A stretch of DNA of 64,000 bases from Nocardioides sp. TRM66260-LWL (GCF_020075545.1 NZ_JAIQZK010000001.1:682001-746000), one strand, 5' to 3'. Shown: positions 1 through 9,023, counted from the first letter of the stretch. A program made the numbers and translations. Notes: generated by a model not told the origin, from the letters alone.

Positions 1-20
1 TTCGTCGCGGAATGAGGATG

Positions 21-545
21 TCAGGGACCGGTCGTGGCCATGCCCTGCTCGAAGTGCTGGAGGTCGACGACGATGAACGTCGCGTGCGCGGTGGCGACCT
101 TGTCGCCGACTTGGTCGACCGCCTCGGCGTCCACGCGCAGTCGTCGTCCCGCATGGTCGCGGACGCGGGCCGTGAACTCGTACTCGGTCCCCAACAGGAC
201 CGGCCGGAGGTACTCGACGGTCAGTGACCGGGTCACGGCGAGCTCTCCGACGCGGTAGAGGAGGAATCCGAAGAGGTCGTCGAACGCCGCCGCCACCAGA
301 CCGCCGTGGGTGATCCCGGGCGCACCCTCCTGGCGGTGGTCAAAGCGGTGCACGCAGCGCACGCCCGCCTCGGTGGCGTCGACCTGCAGGGCGAGCCCGG
401 CGGGGTTCTCCGTGCCGCATCCCGCGCAGGTGGGGGAGTGTGAGGGGAGGCGGCCCGATTCGGATGGCTGTGGTCGCGACATGGCACTGATCCACGCCGC
501 CAACGTCGTCGGCGCAGCGGGACCGTGCTCGTGGTAGCCGCTCAT
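21..545 (-). CDS. PaaI-like hotdog thioesterase
   Basis: Predicted acyl-CoA thioesterase of the hotdog fold, 174 residues from the chosen ATG. The N-terminal part carries a CAGCG..NP.GL segment, typical of one PaaI/THEM4-like subgroup. The core has the ITHGGLVAAAFDD helix, with the HGG turn expected at the substrate pocket and a downstream Asp, followed by the strands SLTVEYLRPV and ATFIVV. The reading frame stays open upstream to 680, but that extension is Arg-rich and lacks family similarity, so I start at 545. The substrate cannot be read from sequence. The gene stands alone, divergent from the acyltransferase at 698. Confidence 0.8.
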   Translation of the reverse strand: MSGYHEHGPAAPTTLAAWISAMSRPQPSESGRLPSHSPTCAGCGTENPAGLALQVDATEAGVRCVHRFDHRQEGAPGITHGGLVAAAFDDLFGFLLYRVGELAVTRSLTVEYLRPVLLGTEYEFTARVRDHAGRRLRVDAEAVDQVGDKVATAHATFIVVDLQHFEQGMATTGP

Positions 546-697
546 GACGAGCGGTTCGGCTGCGCGGTCGAAGTGGCGGGAAGGTCGCTCATGATCGGCT
601 CCTCGAGGGTCACGACGGACGGACGGACGGACGGTGACGCAAACTCTAGTTTGTCTCCACGCAGGACGTTTGCCATGCATCTGTCTACACTCGTCGG

Positions 698-1402
698 GTG
701 ATCCGAGAGGTGCTCAGGACCGATCGACGCCTCGGTGCCGAGGCCAGGGGCTTCGCGTGGTGGCTCTCGATCCTGGTGTGCAAGCCGATCCTGCTCGTGC
801 TGCGTCGCCCGGATTGGCGTGGTGTCGAGCACGTCCCAAGGTCCGGCGGCGCGGTGCTCGCCGCGAACCACGTGTCGCACATCGACCCCCTGCTGGTCGC
901 GGAGATGATCCTCGCCCAGCGACGGGTGCCCCGGTTCCTGGCCAAGGACAGCCTCTTCGCGGTCCCGGTCGTGGGGTGGTGGTTCCGCTCCGCAGGTCAC
1001 GTCGAGGTCGACCGGTCGGCGGGACAGGCTGGCTATCGCAGTGCCGTGGAAGCCGTGGCGCGAGGTCAACTGGTCCTGGTCTACCCGGAGGGCTCCATCA
1101 CGAAGCGAGAGGACGGACTGCCCATGGCGATGAAGTCCGGCGCCGTCCGCGTCGCTTTGGCGGCGTCTGTTCCCCTTCTCCCGATGGCGCAGTGGGGCGC
1201 GCAGGAGATCCTCCCTCCTTACAGTGGGCGTCTTCGCCTGGGCTGGCGTCGACGGGTGAGCCTTGTCGTGGGGCCCCCGGTCCCCCTCGACGACCTCCAC
1301 GACCTGGGGGAGACCTGGGCTGTGAAGGAAGGGTGTCGGCGGTTGGAGGCCGCCATTACCGCGATGGTCGATCAGCTGGCAGGGGTCCCGGCGGATCGGT
1401 GA
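698..1402 (+). CDS. 1-acyl-sn-glycerol-3-phosphate acyltransferase (PlsC family)
   Basis: Acyltransferase that would place the second acyl chain on lysophosphatidic acid in phospholipid synthesis. At residues 57-63 it has NHVSHID, the catalytic NHx4D box, followed near residue 129 by YPEGS, the family EGT/EGS block that binds the glycerol phosphate. A hydrophobic stretch around residues 21-36 probably lies on the membrane. Length (234 aa) is normal. The start is GTG, the first in frame. It is monocistronic here. Actinobacteria usually carry several such paralogues, so the exact acceptor is uncertain. Confidence 0.85.
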   Translation: MIREVLRTDRRLGAEARGFAWWLSILVCKPILLVLRRPDWRGVEHVPRSGGAVLAANHVSHIDPLLVAEMILAQRRVPRFLAKDSLFAVPVVGWWFRSAGHVEVDRSAGQAGYRSAVEAVARGQLVLVYPEGSITKREDGLPMAMKSGAVRVALAASVPLLPMAQWGAQEILPPYSGRLRLGWRRRVSLVVGPPVPLDDLHDLGETWAVKEGCRRLEAAITAMVDQLAGVPADR

Positions 1403-1453
1403 ACCGTGCCCCTGGCGGCATCGATCGAGCGGCGTGGTCGCCGATGCTGACTC

Positions 1454-2128
1454 TCACGGTTCGAAGGCGGGATCCTGGCGGACCGGTCCCGCGGTGCCGC
1501 TCTGCGTCAGGCCGGGCCCGTAGGTCTCGTGCAGGGTCCGCATGATGTCGTCGTACGGGAGGTCGAGGTAGGTCCCTCTCTCTCGTACGTACTCCATGTG
1601 TCGACGACCGGCGCCGTCTGCGGCGTGGAGCAGCGCGTCCTGGGTCCCGTCGAAGTCCAGCGGGGGAACGCCGAACCGCTCACACAGCTCGGTGTTGAAG
1701 GCCGGCGAGCCCTTGTGCCAGTGACCGTTGACGTGGACGGCGGTCCACCCGTGGTAGACGAAGAGATCGGTGCCCATCACCGACAGCAGTTGTTCGCTGC
1801 TCAGGTGGTTGCGCACGTCGGAGAAGCCCAGCAGGGCCGGAATCCCGACTGCGCGCAAGCTGGCGGTGAGCAGCACCGCCTTCGGGACGCACCAGGTGGG
1901 GCCGCCGTTCAAGATGGAGCTGGCCTTGTAGTGGTCGCGATCGGGCGTGAGGCCGTACGGGTTGTAGCGAAGGCGGTCGCGGACCTCCGCGAAGAGCCGC
2001 CGGACACGCTCGCGTGGGTCGTCTGCCCCCTCCACCACCGATGAGGCGAACTGACGGATTGCCGGGTGGTCGCTGTCGACGAAGTGCCCGGACGCCACCG
2101 CATCGCTCGGCTCGTGCTGGCCGTTCAC
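1454..2128 (-). CDS. Transglutaminase-like cysteine protein
   Basis: A 224-residue transglutaminase-core protein. The nucleophile is likely Cys80 in PTWCVPKAVLLTASLRAVGIPA-like context, where the Cys begins the long helix that ends in GIPAR in the family. The catalytic His lies in the YHGWTAVHV segment (residues 125-133). Proteins of this fold act as proteases, peptide cyclases or cross-linking enzymes. There is no signal peptide, so it is cytosolic. Its ATG overlaps the stop of the upstream BtrH-like gene (ATGA at 2125-2128), so the two are translationally coupled and probably act together. Confidence 0.75.
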   Translation of the reverse strand: MNGQHEPSDAVASGHFVDSDHPAIRQFASSVVEGADDPRERVRRLFAEVRDRLRYNPYGLTPDRDHYKASSILNGGPTWCVPKAVLLTASLRAVGIPALLGFSDVRNHLSSEQLLSVMGTDLFVYHGWTAVHVNGHWHKGSPAFNTELCERFGVPPLDFDGTQDALLHAADGAGRRHMEYVRERGTYLDLPYDDIMRTLHETYGPGLTQSGTAGPVRQDPAFEP

Positions 2129-3207
2129 CAGACGACCGCCCGGGTGTGCGTGGCAGCCCCGGCGGCCTCGAGCGCGCGCACGAGCTCCCGCTCCAGCTCT
2201 GGGAGTGCGGCGGCGACCCGGGCTGCCTCACGGGCACGCTCGCGGGCCGGCGCCCCGTCGCTGCGCGCCTGGGACGCGACCTGCGACCAGGTCGCGGCGC
2301 AGCGACGGGCACTGTCGGACACCGCTGTGGCCGCAGGGTCGTCGGTCAGCCGGGCAATGTCGTGCGCGCCGCTGGCCAGCAGCTTGCGGAAGAGTCCGCC
2401 GCCGGTACCTGCCTTCTCGACGAACGCGCTCAGGCCGAGGAGGAGCAGGTGCAGTACGTCGTCGGGGAATACTTCGGGCCATCGCGGGAGATCGTCGGCG
2501 AACAGGTCGACGGCGGCAAGTCCGGTGGCTCCCACCGCCGGGTCGCTGCCAGAGACGATCGACGGTCCGTCCGAGGCGGTCATGGCAGCGGCCGCCTGGG
2601 CGAACGCGGCACGGCTGGCGACCCTCAGGTCAGGGAGCTTCTGGGGCCACTCGATGTCCAAGAAGGTGTGACGCGTCGGGACGGGGAAGCCCTGCGAGGA
2701 CCGCGCCTTGGCCAGCGCTTCGTAGGGCACCATCTGCACGTCCTCGCGGTCGTTGTCGACGACGTGCGCGATCTGATGCTCGTCGTCGTACCCGATGACC
2801 ACGATGTCGTGCCTGCTCATCTGGAGCTGGACCCGCAGGTACGGCAGTTCGGCGATGTCCGCCCACACGAGGGCTGGGCGGCCACGCTGGATGGAGTCAC
2901 GCACCCAACCCCATCCCTCGCTCGGGTCGTCGGTGGCGTGCACCGAGACCGCTGCCCCCAGGCGCATCGGCAGGTCTGTCTCCAGGTCGCCTCCGCGGCC
3001 CACGAGGTAGATCGGGGGCATGAGCTCGGTGTCCCTGACGTATGCGAGGTCCAGGGAGCCGCTCAGTGCGAAGACGAGTCCTTCGTCAGGAGGGCCGTTC
3101 CACCCAAGTCCGGCCCATTCCAGCAGGTCCCGCATCGCGCCGGAGCCGCAGTGACCGCCCAGGCGGTGGGGGTAGGGGCTGACGACACGTTGCTGAGAGC
3201 TAGCCAT
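2125..3207 (-). CDS. BtrH N-terminal / DUF4872-type protein
   Basis: 360-residue protein beginning with a papain-like fold related to the N-terminal domain of butirosin biosynthesis protein BtrH: GGHCGSGAMRDLLEWAG supplies the Cys, and RHDIVVIGYDD supplies the His about 150 residues later. The C-terminal half is an Ala/Arg-rich helical DUF4872-like region. BtrH transfers an acyl group from a carrier protein in an antibiotic pathway, but relatives are widespread outside antibiotic clusters and no such cluster is visible here. The frame extends 98 codons upstream across the divergent TetR gene. I place the start at 3207, 6 bases after an AGGATG ribosome-binding site. Confidence 0.65.
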   Translation of the reverse strand: MASSQQRVVSPYPHRLGGHCGSGAMRDLLEWAGLGWNGPPDEGLVFALSGSLDLAYVRDTELMPPIYLVGRGGDLETDLPMRLGAAVSVHATDDPSEGWGWVRDSIQRGRPALVWADIAELPYLRVQLQMSRHDIVVIGYDDEHQIAHVVDNDREDVQMVPYEALAKARSSQGFPVPTRHTFLDIEWPQKLPDLRVASRAAFAQAAAAMTASDGPSIVSGSDPAVGATGLAAVDLFADDLPRWPEVFPDDVLHLLLLGLSAFVEKAGTGGGLFRKLLASGAHDIARLTDDPAATAVSDSARRCAATWSQVASQARSDGAPARERAREAARVAAALPELERELVRALEAAGAATHTRAVVW

Positions 3208-3346
3208 GTACTTCATCCTAGAGACAGAAAGTGGAGGTTGTCCGAAAACGGATGCTGGCAACCTAGCTGTCACATTGTCGTGCGAGCGCGGCACCAGTCC
3301 AGAGAGTGACATTCTGGCTAGTCTGTTCATTGTGGCACCTCCAACG

Positions 3347-3991
3347 ATGCGGGATCGGTACCGCGAACACGTCCGCGCCGCGGTCCTCGAGACCGCCCAC
3401 GACCTGATCGTCAAGCGCGGATGGGAACGAGTCCGCATGGGAGAGATCGCCGACGCCGTCGGCGTCTCACGTGCCCTGCTGTACAAGGAGTTCAAGGACA
3501 AGCCCGGGTTGGGCGAGGCCGTGGTCCTCCGGGAGGCGGCGCGATTTATCGACGGAATCGAGGAGGTGCTGGCCCATCACCGCGCCGATGCCGGTCGCGG
3601 ACTCGCGGCTGCCGTCGACTTCACGCTGGAGGAAGCCGAACGCAGCCCTCTCCTCAGGGCCGTGCTGATCTCTAACGGCGAGCTCTCCTCGCAGTCGGCG
3701 ACCGGGATCCTGCCGTTGCTCACAACGTCAGCGCAGCTGCTCGACCTGGCGACGAGGTCGCTGGTCAACTGGGTAACCTCGAACTTCCCAGACATGGTCG
3801 CCGAAGAAGTGTCCGACGCGGCGGACGCCCTGGTCCGGCTCACGGTTAGTCACCTAGCCCTTCCCACGTGGACGCGCCCGGAGACGTCGCGAAAAATCAC
3901 CGAGGTGGGTCTGAGGTACCTCGGACTCTCGGTGGCGCCGTTGCCAGGGTCTCTTTCCCAAGAGCGAGTTCGAGTACTACGTGACAAGTGA
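3347..3991 (+). CDS. TetR-family transcriptional regulator
   Basis: A 214-residue TetR/AcrR regulator. The helix-turn-helix is MGEIADAVGVSRALLYKEF (about residues 28-46) and the rest is an all-helical ligand domain. It is divergent from the coupled BtrH-like/transglutaminase pair, which is its likely target. The shared intergenic region (3208-3346) carries CTAGC TGTCA at 3263-3272 and the inverted words TGACA (3307-3311) and GCTAG (3317-3321), a possible split operator. A GTG at 3332 is an alternative start five codons upstream. The ligand is unknown. Confidence 0.8.
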   Translation: MRDRYREHVRAAVLETAHDLIVKRGWERVRMGEIADAVGVSRALLYKEFKDKPGLGEAVVLREAARFIDGIEEVLAHHRADAGRGLAAAVDFTLEEAERSPLLRAVLISNGELSSQSATGILPLLTTSAQLLDLATRSLVNWVTSNFPDMVAEEVSDAADALVRLTVSHLALPTWTRPETSRKITEVGLRYLGLSVAPLPGSLSQERVRVLRDK

Positions 3992-5153
3992 TCACAGGTC
4001 GTAGTACTGACTGACTGACCCATGCTGACCTGCGCAAACTGTGAAGACGGCCTGATGTTTGCATCGGAGTTGTAACAGGCTACTCCGTTCTCTGGCCGTG
4101 CGGGCCCGGGGCGATGCGCCCAGACCTACTCGAGTACGACTGCTCTCTAGAGGGGTTGTACTTATGGGTGGCGGACGTCGTTGACGTCGTCGTTGCTCAT
4201 CACGCCTGCAGCGCGGGCGGTCGAGAGGCTAGGGTGTCCAACGGTGCTCGCCCTACAGGGTGGCCCTGGGACGCTGTGTCGAACCTACGCCCGTCTCAGA
4301 GCGCTCGCAGTCGCGCCACAGCCGTGAGCGCTCCGTCCCGCTGCCGCGGCGATGGTGCGGTCCCGCGTCAGCTGCTGAGACTTCACTGCGGTCAACATCC
4401 GCAATCGTGCAGCGTCAGGTATATAGGCCACCTATCTGCCTATGGCGTTACGACTGCCCGCTGCGATCAATCGGCGCAGTCTGCTCGTCTCTCTTGGCGC
4501 ACTCGCTGGTTGGCGACTTGGTGTGTCGTTCAGCTCTTCTGCAACGGCAGCATGCGTGCCGATGATCTGAAATGGCAGCAGGCGGGCGGTCGGCGGACGG
4601 CTCGGAGAATCGTCAGTGGTCGTCATGGATTGTGGTGCGGACCAGGCCGGAGAGGGTTGCCGATGCGAGACGGGCCTTCAGGTCGACCTTGCGGAGATGT
4701 CCTGTGTGAGAGCGTCCGGCGCTGTCAACTGTCCTACGGCCAATGGGGCTTCAGGCGACTTCGGATGAATGTCATGGGCCCGCCCGGCACCCTCCGCAGG
4801 AACTTGCGCGTGGAACGGCCGGCGGTCGAGTATGGCCGTCCTGCCCGCCGTGTGCGATTTGTCGAGCAGTCGACGGGCTTGGTGCGACCGTCCGGACATG
4901 GGCAGGTCGATCCAGGTTGCTCACTAGTCTTATCGGCTTCGGGAGCACCCTCATCTCCGCGAGATCAGCACTTCGGTCGTTGCGTGTTGGGCCAGTCCTC
5001 ACGCCGCCCGATGGGCAACGGCCATCTACTAGGGCCGCCTCCGTTGGCATCCTCCCAATCACACGAGTCGATTGGGATCTCCACTACCGTCGCTGGTGAA
5101 CTTGTCGAGTCGAGCGGTCTCGCCTCCGACCGGACATGGAGAAGGAGCACAGC
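3992..5153 (+). other. Gene-poor stretch of about 1.16 kb
   Basis: No reading frame here looks like protein. The longest open frame (4114-5184, plus strand) is rich in Arg, Ser, Cys and Trp, has no hydrophobic core or motif, and runs into the ZIP gene in another frame. Local base use is less GC-biased (for example the tatataggccacctatct tract near 4420) than flanking coding DNA. I see no tRNA cloverleaf, clear inverted terminal repeats or transposase remnant. It separates the ordinary genes on the left from the metal/redox island. Confidence 0.5.
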
Positions 5154-5900
5154 ATGGACGCAGTTCCCCAAGCCGCGCTTCTAACGGCATTCCCAGTTGG
5201 CGCTGCCGCACTCGGGGCAAGTGTCGCGGCTTTCCGGCAACCGCGGCCGGCGACCATGAGTGCCGTTCAGCACTTCGCGGCGGGAGTTGTGATTGCTGCC
5301 GTCGTTGGGGAGGTGCTCCCAGACCTTCGTGACCGACAGCACTGGGGATGGGCTGTGGTCGGATTCGGGGTCGGCGTCGTGCTGATGCTCACGCTCGGAG
5401 CCTTTGGCCGGCTACTGGATCGGCGACAACCGTCAGGCACGCTCGCTGTTGCGGCGCGTGCGGCGGTTCCGATAGGTCTGCTGGCGGCAGTCGCTGTCGA
5501 CTTGCTTGTGGACGGCGTCCTCGTCGGGCTTGGGTCGACGCTGGGGTCGGCCCAAGCGGTGATTCTGACCGCGGCGCTCACGATCGAGATTCTGTTTCTC
5601 GCCCTGTCGGTCCAAGGCGAGCTCGTCGAGGCGGGCCTGACGAGGTTCCGGGCAGCTGGGCTGAGCGGTGGGCTGGGACTCATGACTGCGGTCGGCGCGG
5701 TCGGATCGGCGGCCGCGCTCGGCAACGCAGGCGAGGGACTGGTCGCCGCCGCACTCGCATTCGGTGCGGCCGCTCTCCTCTACCTGGCAGTCGAAGAACT
5801 TCTCGTCGAGGCGCATGAGGAGAACGAGACGGTCCTGCTGAGCGCGATGTTCTTCGTCGGATTCCTCGTCATCTACGGGCTGGCCCAGGTCGGCGGATAG
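5154..5900 (+). CDS. ZIP-family metal transporter
   Basis: 248-residue polytopic membrane protein of the ZIP/GufA type, which moves divalent metals such as zinc, iron or manganese into the cytoplasm. About eight membrane segments are seen. The metal-site helices are recognisable: HFAAGVVIAAVVGEVLPDL (TM2), DLLVDGVLVGLG and EILFLALSVQGEL (TM4-5 region), and VEELLVEAHE near the end. The start is placed at the ATG 6 bases after AAGGAG (5142-5147) rather than at the ATG of 5136. It opens the metal/redox island and is followed by a BlaI/CopY-type operator. Confidence 0.8.
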   Translation: MDAVPQAALLTAFPVGAAALGASVAAFRQPRPATMSAVQHFAAGVVIAAVVGEVLPDLRDRQHWGWAVVGFGVGVVLMLTLGAFGRLLDRRQPSGTLAVAARAAVPIGLLAAVAVDLLVDGVLVGLGSTLGSAQAVILTAALTIEILFLALSVQGELVEAGLTRFRAAGLSGGLGLMTAVGAVGSAAALGNAGEGLVAAALAFGAAALLYLAVEELLVEAHEENETVLLSAMFFVGFLVIYGLAQVGG

Positions 5901-5939
5901 CCGGCCGAGGCGCCGCAACCCGATTTGGATCACCGTCTA

Positions 5940-5955
5940 CTACTTTCTATAGTAG
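5940..5955. promoter_or_regulatory. BlaI/CopY-type operator, site 1
   Basis: Perfect 5-bp arms CTACT and AGTAG separated by 6 bases (TTCTAT), 40 bases upstream of the VanY-type gene. The same arms and spacing recur at six other intergenic places in this window, and a BlaI/CopY repressor is encoded at 26400-26756. Assignment to that repressor is inference from motif type (TACT...AGTA dyads are typical of the family) and location. Confidence 0.65.
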
Positions 5956-5994
5956 AAGTTCGATTCAGCCGCGGCGCCGCAAGGAGATCCTCAG

Positions 5995-6774
5995 ATGGGT
6001 TCGGAACCGCGGCACCGCGCGTCCGCGCCCGCGCGTCATCGAGGCACGCGACGAGCAAAGCCGCGGCGCCCTCGCTTCCCGGTCGGCATTTCGGCGGCGG
6101 TCGTTACGCTGGGGGCTGTCGCCCTGGGAAGCACTGCCTCCGTCATGGGTGTCGGCGGAGGAACCGGGGAGGCCGCGGAGGCCTCCGACCGCAACGGCCG
6201 CCGAGATCTGCAATCCACGATCCCCTCAGCAGCCGACCGCAACCTCGAGGTCGACCGGCGGCGGCTCGAGGTGACCTTGAGCCGCAGCGCTCCCCGTGCC
6301 ACCTCGGGCACCGCTCGTCGTCAGCCGGCGTGGTTGGCTGCGTGTGACACGGCGCCGCAGGTCTTGCCGGATGCCAATGGCACGGTCCCGGATGCCCGTC
6401 TGTGTGAATTACCGGACGGATTCCATCTCCGAGGCGACGCAGCATTGGCATGGTCACGCCTCGCGGCCACCTATGTGCGCGAGTTCGGTGAGGAACCGTG
6501 CATGACCGACGGCTACCGCGACCTCGCCACTCAGCGCCGGCTTGCGGCGATCAAGCCCGGACTCGCTGCCCGGCCCGGAACCAGCAACCACGGCTGGGGA
6601 GTCGCGGTCGACCTGTGCGGTGGCATCGAAAAGTTCGGGACGACGCAGTACGAGTGGATGACCGCCAACGCTGAGCGCCTGGGATGGGTCAACCCGTCCT
6701 GGGCACGGTCTGGTGGATCACGTCCTGAACCGTGGCATTGGGAGTATGCGGCGGCGACGACGGGGGAGGGCTGA
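5995..6774 (+). CDS. VanY-type D-Ala-D-Ala carboxypeptidase (peptidase M15)
   Basis: 259-residue secreted or membrane-anchored zinc peptidase. The N-terminus is Arg-rich, then a hydrophobic segment (about residues 30-52) acts as signal or anchor. The C-terminal VanY domain shows TDGYRDLATQRRL, then SNHGWGVAVDL (the SxHGxxxxxD zinc box) and EPWHWEY (second zinc His). It trims the stem peptide of peptidoglycan. AAGGAG at 5981-5986 fixes the ATG. A BlaI/CopY operator lies just upstream; cell-wall enzymes are classic targets of BlaI-type repressors. The stop overlaps the next gene's start. Confidence 0.85.
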   Translation: MGSEPRHRASAPARHRGTRRAKPRRPRFPVGISAAVVTLGAVALGSTASVMGVGGGTGEAAEASDRNGRRDLQSTIPSAADRNLEVDRRRLEVTLSRSAPRATSGTARRQPAWLAACDTAPQVLPDANGTVPDARLCELPDGFHLRGDAALAWSRLAATYVREFGEEPCMTDGYRDLATQRRLAAIKPGLAARPGTSNHGWGVAVDLCGGIEKFGTTQYEWMTANAERLGWVNPSWARSGGSRPEPWHWEYAAATTGEG

Positions 6775-7067
6775 TGTCCAGACAACGCGCCAAGGCTCCG
6801 GCTCCCGCTCCCGCTCCCGCTCCCGCTCCCGCCCCTGTTCCTCCCAGCGGGCAGGACTCTCGCTACGGGCGGACGCCGAAGTACCGCGCCCTACTGCTGG
6901 GCCTGCCGCCCGCGCTGCTTCTCATCGCACTCGGTGCCCTGTGGACTCTCCAGTCGTGGGGTGTCATCGGAGACGACGCAGGCTCCAAGTCGCTGAGCGC
7001 GGTGGGATCCATCGTGTGCGGCTTCGGCGTCGCGCTGGCCTACGTGGTCATTCGGCCGCGACGCTAG
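6774..7067 (+). CDS. Small membrane protein with Ala-Pro repeat
   Basis: 97-residue protein of unknown function. Residues 8-21 are an Ala-Pro dipeptide run encoded by five to six copies of the hexamer gctccc (6795-6830), a likely length-variable linker. Two membrane segments follow (LLLGLPPALLLIALGALWTL and a C-terminal IVCGFGVALAYVVI). Its ATG overlaps the TGA of the VanY-type gene (6772-6776), so it is coupled to it and probably sits in the same membrane or wall process. Confidence 0.65.
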   Translation: MSRQRAKAPAPAPAPAPAPAPVPPSGQDSRYGRTPKYRALLLGLPPALLLIALGALWTLQSWGVIGDDAGSKSLSAVGSIVCGFGVALAYVVIRPRR

Positions 7068-7073
7068 ACCCAT

Positions 7074-7089
7074 CTACTATCCTCCGTAG
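7074..7089. promoter_or_regulatory. BlaI/CopY-type operator, site 2
   Basis: CTACT-ATCCTC-CGTAG: nine of ten arm positions match the CTACT-N6-AGTAG pattern of site 1. It lies 43 bases before the GTG of the DUF3093 gene, where it would overlap the promoter of the DUF3093 / membrane protein / cupredoxin operon. Confidence 0.6.
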
Positions 7090-7131
7090 GAGAATGCTGG
7101 GCGCGATGCTCGCGCGGCGAGAGGCAGGGCT

Positions 7132-7650
7132 GTGCGAGTACGCGACGATTACCGCGAGCGTCTACGGGCGCCGGTGCGCTGGTGGCTGCTGTGGGGGCTC
7201 ATGATCTGGACCTTCTGGCTCGCGATGGTCGCCGCGCTACCGGGCTCCCTCGCCTTGGGTATCGCGCTCGGGCTCTACGCCCTTCTCGCGCTGGCCCTAC
7301 TGACCTATGGGTCGGTGCGGATCGTGGTGACCGATCAATGGCTCCACGTCGGTCACGCACGCATCGAGCGTCACTTCGTGGGGCACGTCGAGGCGCTCGA
7401 TGCCGCACGGATGCGCGCGATCTCAGGCCCCGAAGCCGACGCGCGGGCCTACCTCGTCCTGCGCCCCTACATCAAGACGGGCGTACGCATCACCATCGAC
7501 GATCCAGCCGACCCGGCGCCGTACTGGCTGGTCAGCTCACGGCGACCGGCCGCACTCGCCGCGGCTCTGAACACCCCGCAAGCCACACCGACCGAACAAT
7601 CTGGACCGTTCCTCCAGGCCCGACAAATGGGAGCGGAGGGTGAGGAATGA
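7132..7650 (+). CDS. DUF3093 family membrane protein
   Basis: 172 residues; GTG start 7 bases after GAGG. Two adjacent membrane segments (WWLLWGLMIWTFWLAMVAALP and ALGIALGLYALLALALLTYG) are followed by a soluble beta-rich domain (VRIVVTDQWLHVGHARIE; TGVRITIDDPADPAPYWLVSSRRP), the actinobacterial DUF3093 pattern. Its function is unknown. Here it leads a five-gene run with the two paralogous membrane proteins and the cupredoxin-like lipoprotein, overlapping the next gene by four bases. In many actinobacteria it is a housekeeping gene, so this operator-linked copy is unusual. Confidence 0.7.
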   Translation: MRVRDDYRERLRAPVRWWLLWGLMIWTFWLAMVAALPGSLALGIALGLYALLALALLTYGSVRIVVTDQWLHVGHARIERHFVGHVEALDAARMRAISGPEADARAYLVLRPYIKTGVRITIDDPADPAPYWLVSSRRPAALAAALNTPQATPTEQSGPFLQARQMGAEGEE

Positions 7651-9023
7651 TCGAGGCGCATGGCATCGGCGGACAGGCTGATCTGCCGATCCCGCTCTCG
7701 CTCGCGGTCGGCGGTGCCGGGGTCGCGCTGGTCCTGTCGTTCGTGGTGATGACCATCGCGTGGCGATCGACCCGCTACGACGGCGAAGCCGCGCCTCAAG
7801 GGCGACCCGTCTCCAGCCGCATCGCTCGCGTGCTGCTCTCGGTCGCGTGGCGACGGACGTTGCAGACCGCCGGCATGGCGCTCTTCGCCTACACCGTCAT
7901 CGTGGCGCTGTTCGGGCAGGACAGTCTCACCAATCCGTTCTTCGGCATCGTGTACGTCTGGTGGTGGGTCGGGCTCGTCTTCGCCTCGCTGCTCTTCGGG
8001 CCGGTCTGGCGATCCATCAGCCCCCTCCGCACGATCCACGCCCTCCTGAGCCGGGCCACCGGTGGCGACCGGGAGCACGGGATCTACACATACCCGGCCC
8101 AGCTCGGCTACTGGCCGGCGGCCCTGGGGCTCTTCGCGTTCGTCTGGCTCGAGCTGGTCTACGACAACAGCAGCAGCCTGGGTGACGTGCGGCTGTGGTG
8201 CACGATCTACGTCGCCATCATGCTGGTCGGCGGATCCCTGTTTGGGTCGACCTTCTACCAGAAGGCAGACCCCTTCGAGGTCTACTCGACCCTGATGGGC
8301 CGTCTCTCGCCCTGGCACATCACACACCCCGCTGCAGGCGACGGGGACACGCCCGCAACCGAGGACGACGCTCAGACCGCCACTGCGCGTCTGGTCTTGC
8401 GCAGCCCGCTCGCAAACCTCGCGGGAACTCCGCCAGTGCCTGGGCTGATCGCCGTGGTTGCGGTGCTCTTCGGAAGCACCGCCTTCGACTCCTTCGGCAA
8501 CTCACCGTTTTGGATCCGGACCATCTACAACAGCTCACTGTCGGCGAACATCCTCAACAACCTCGCCCTCATCGTGTTCTGCGTGGCCGCTGGAACGCTG
8601 TTCGCCCTCGGCTCCATGCTCACGCAGCCCGGGGACGGACGGCGGCGCACTGAACTACCGGGACTGTTCGCACACTCCCTGGCTCCGATCATCGCTGCCT
8701 ACGTGCTCGCGCACTACATCACGTTGTTCGCCGACTACGGTCTGCAGACACTCGGCCTGGTCAGCGACCCGTTCGGGAAGGGCTGGAACCTTTTCGGTAC
8801 CGCGGCCCTGGCCCCGACCTTCTGGTTCTCCTACCATCCAACGTTGCTCGCCTCGATCAAGGTCGGCGCGGTCGTTGCCGGGCACGTCACAGCGGCCATC
8901 GCCGCCCACGACCGCGCCCTCAGCGTGCTTGCGCCCCAGCATCGAATCACCGGCCAGATCCCGCTGCTGATCACCATGGTCGGATTCACGACCGGCGGAC
9001 TCCTTCTCCTGTTCTCCGCATGA
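7647..9023 (+). CDS. Polytopic membrane protein, paralogue A
   Basis: 458 residues, about ten membrane segments; I do not recognise a named family. It shares much of its length with the protein at 10245: the N-terminal HG(I/M)GG..DLPI motif, KADPFEVYS..M..LSPW, GLIAVVAVLFGSTAFDSF, then AHS..PII..Y..AHYITL, HPTLLASIKVGAVVAGHV and AAHDRAL. Several His in membrane segments or loops are conserved between the two copies, which would suit metal or haem binding. It overlaps both neighbours by four bases (ATGA). Transport or electron transfer linked to the cupredoxin-like lipoprotein is inference. Confidence 0.6.
   Translation: MIEAHGIGGQADLPIPLSLAVGGAGVALVLSFVVMTIAWRSTRYDGEAAPQGRPVSSRIARVLLSVAWRRTLQTAGMALFAYTVIVALFGQDSLTNPFFGIVYVWWWVGLVFASLLFGPVWRSISPLRTIHALLSRATGGDREHGIYTYPAQLGYWPAALGLFAFVWLELVYDNSSSLGDVRLWCTIYVAIMLVGGSLFGSTFYQKADPFEVYSTLMGRLSPWHITHPAAGDGDTPATEDDAQTATARLVLRSPLANLAGTPPVPGLIAVVAVLFGSTAFDSFGNSPFWIRTIYNSSLSANILNNLALIVFCVAAGTLFALGSMLTQPGDGRRRTELPGLFAHSLAPIIAAYVLAHYITLFADYGLQTLGLVSDPFGKGWNLFGTAALAPTFWFSYHPTLLASIKVGAVVAGHVTAAIAAHDRALSVLAPQHRITGQIPLLITMVGFTTGGLLLLFSA

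Noticed and set aside
4114-5184. Open frame of 356 codons on the plus strand
   Set aside because: Rich in Arg, Ser, Cys and Trp with no hydrophobic core, motif or RBS; it overlaps the start of the ZIP gene in another frame. High-GC DNA gives such frames by chance.
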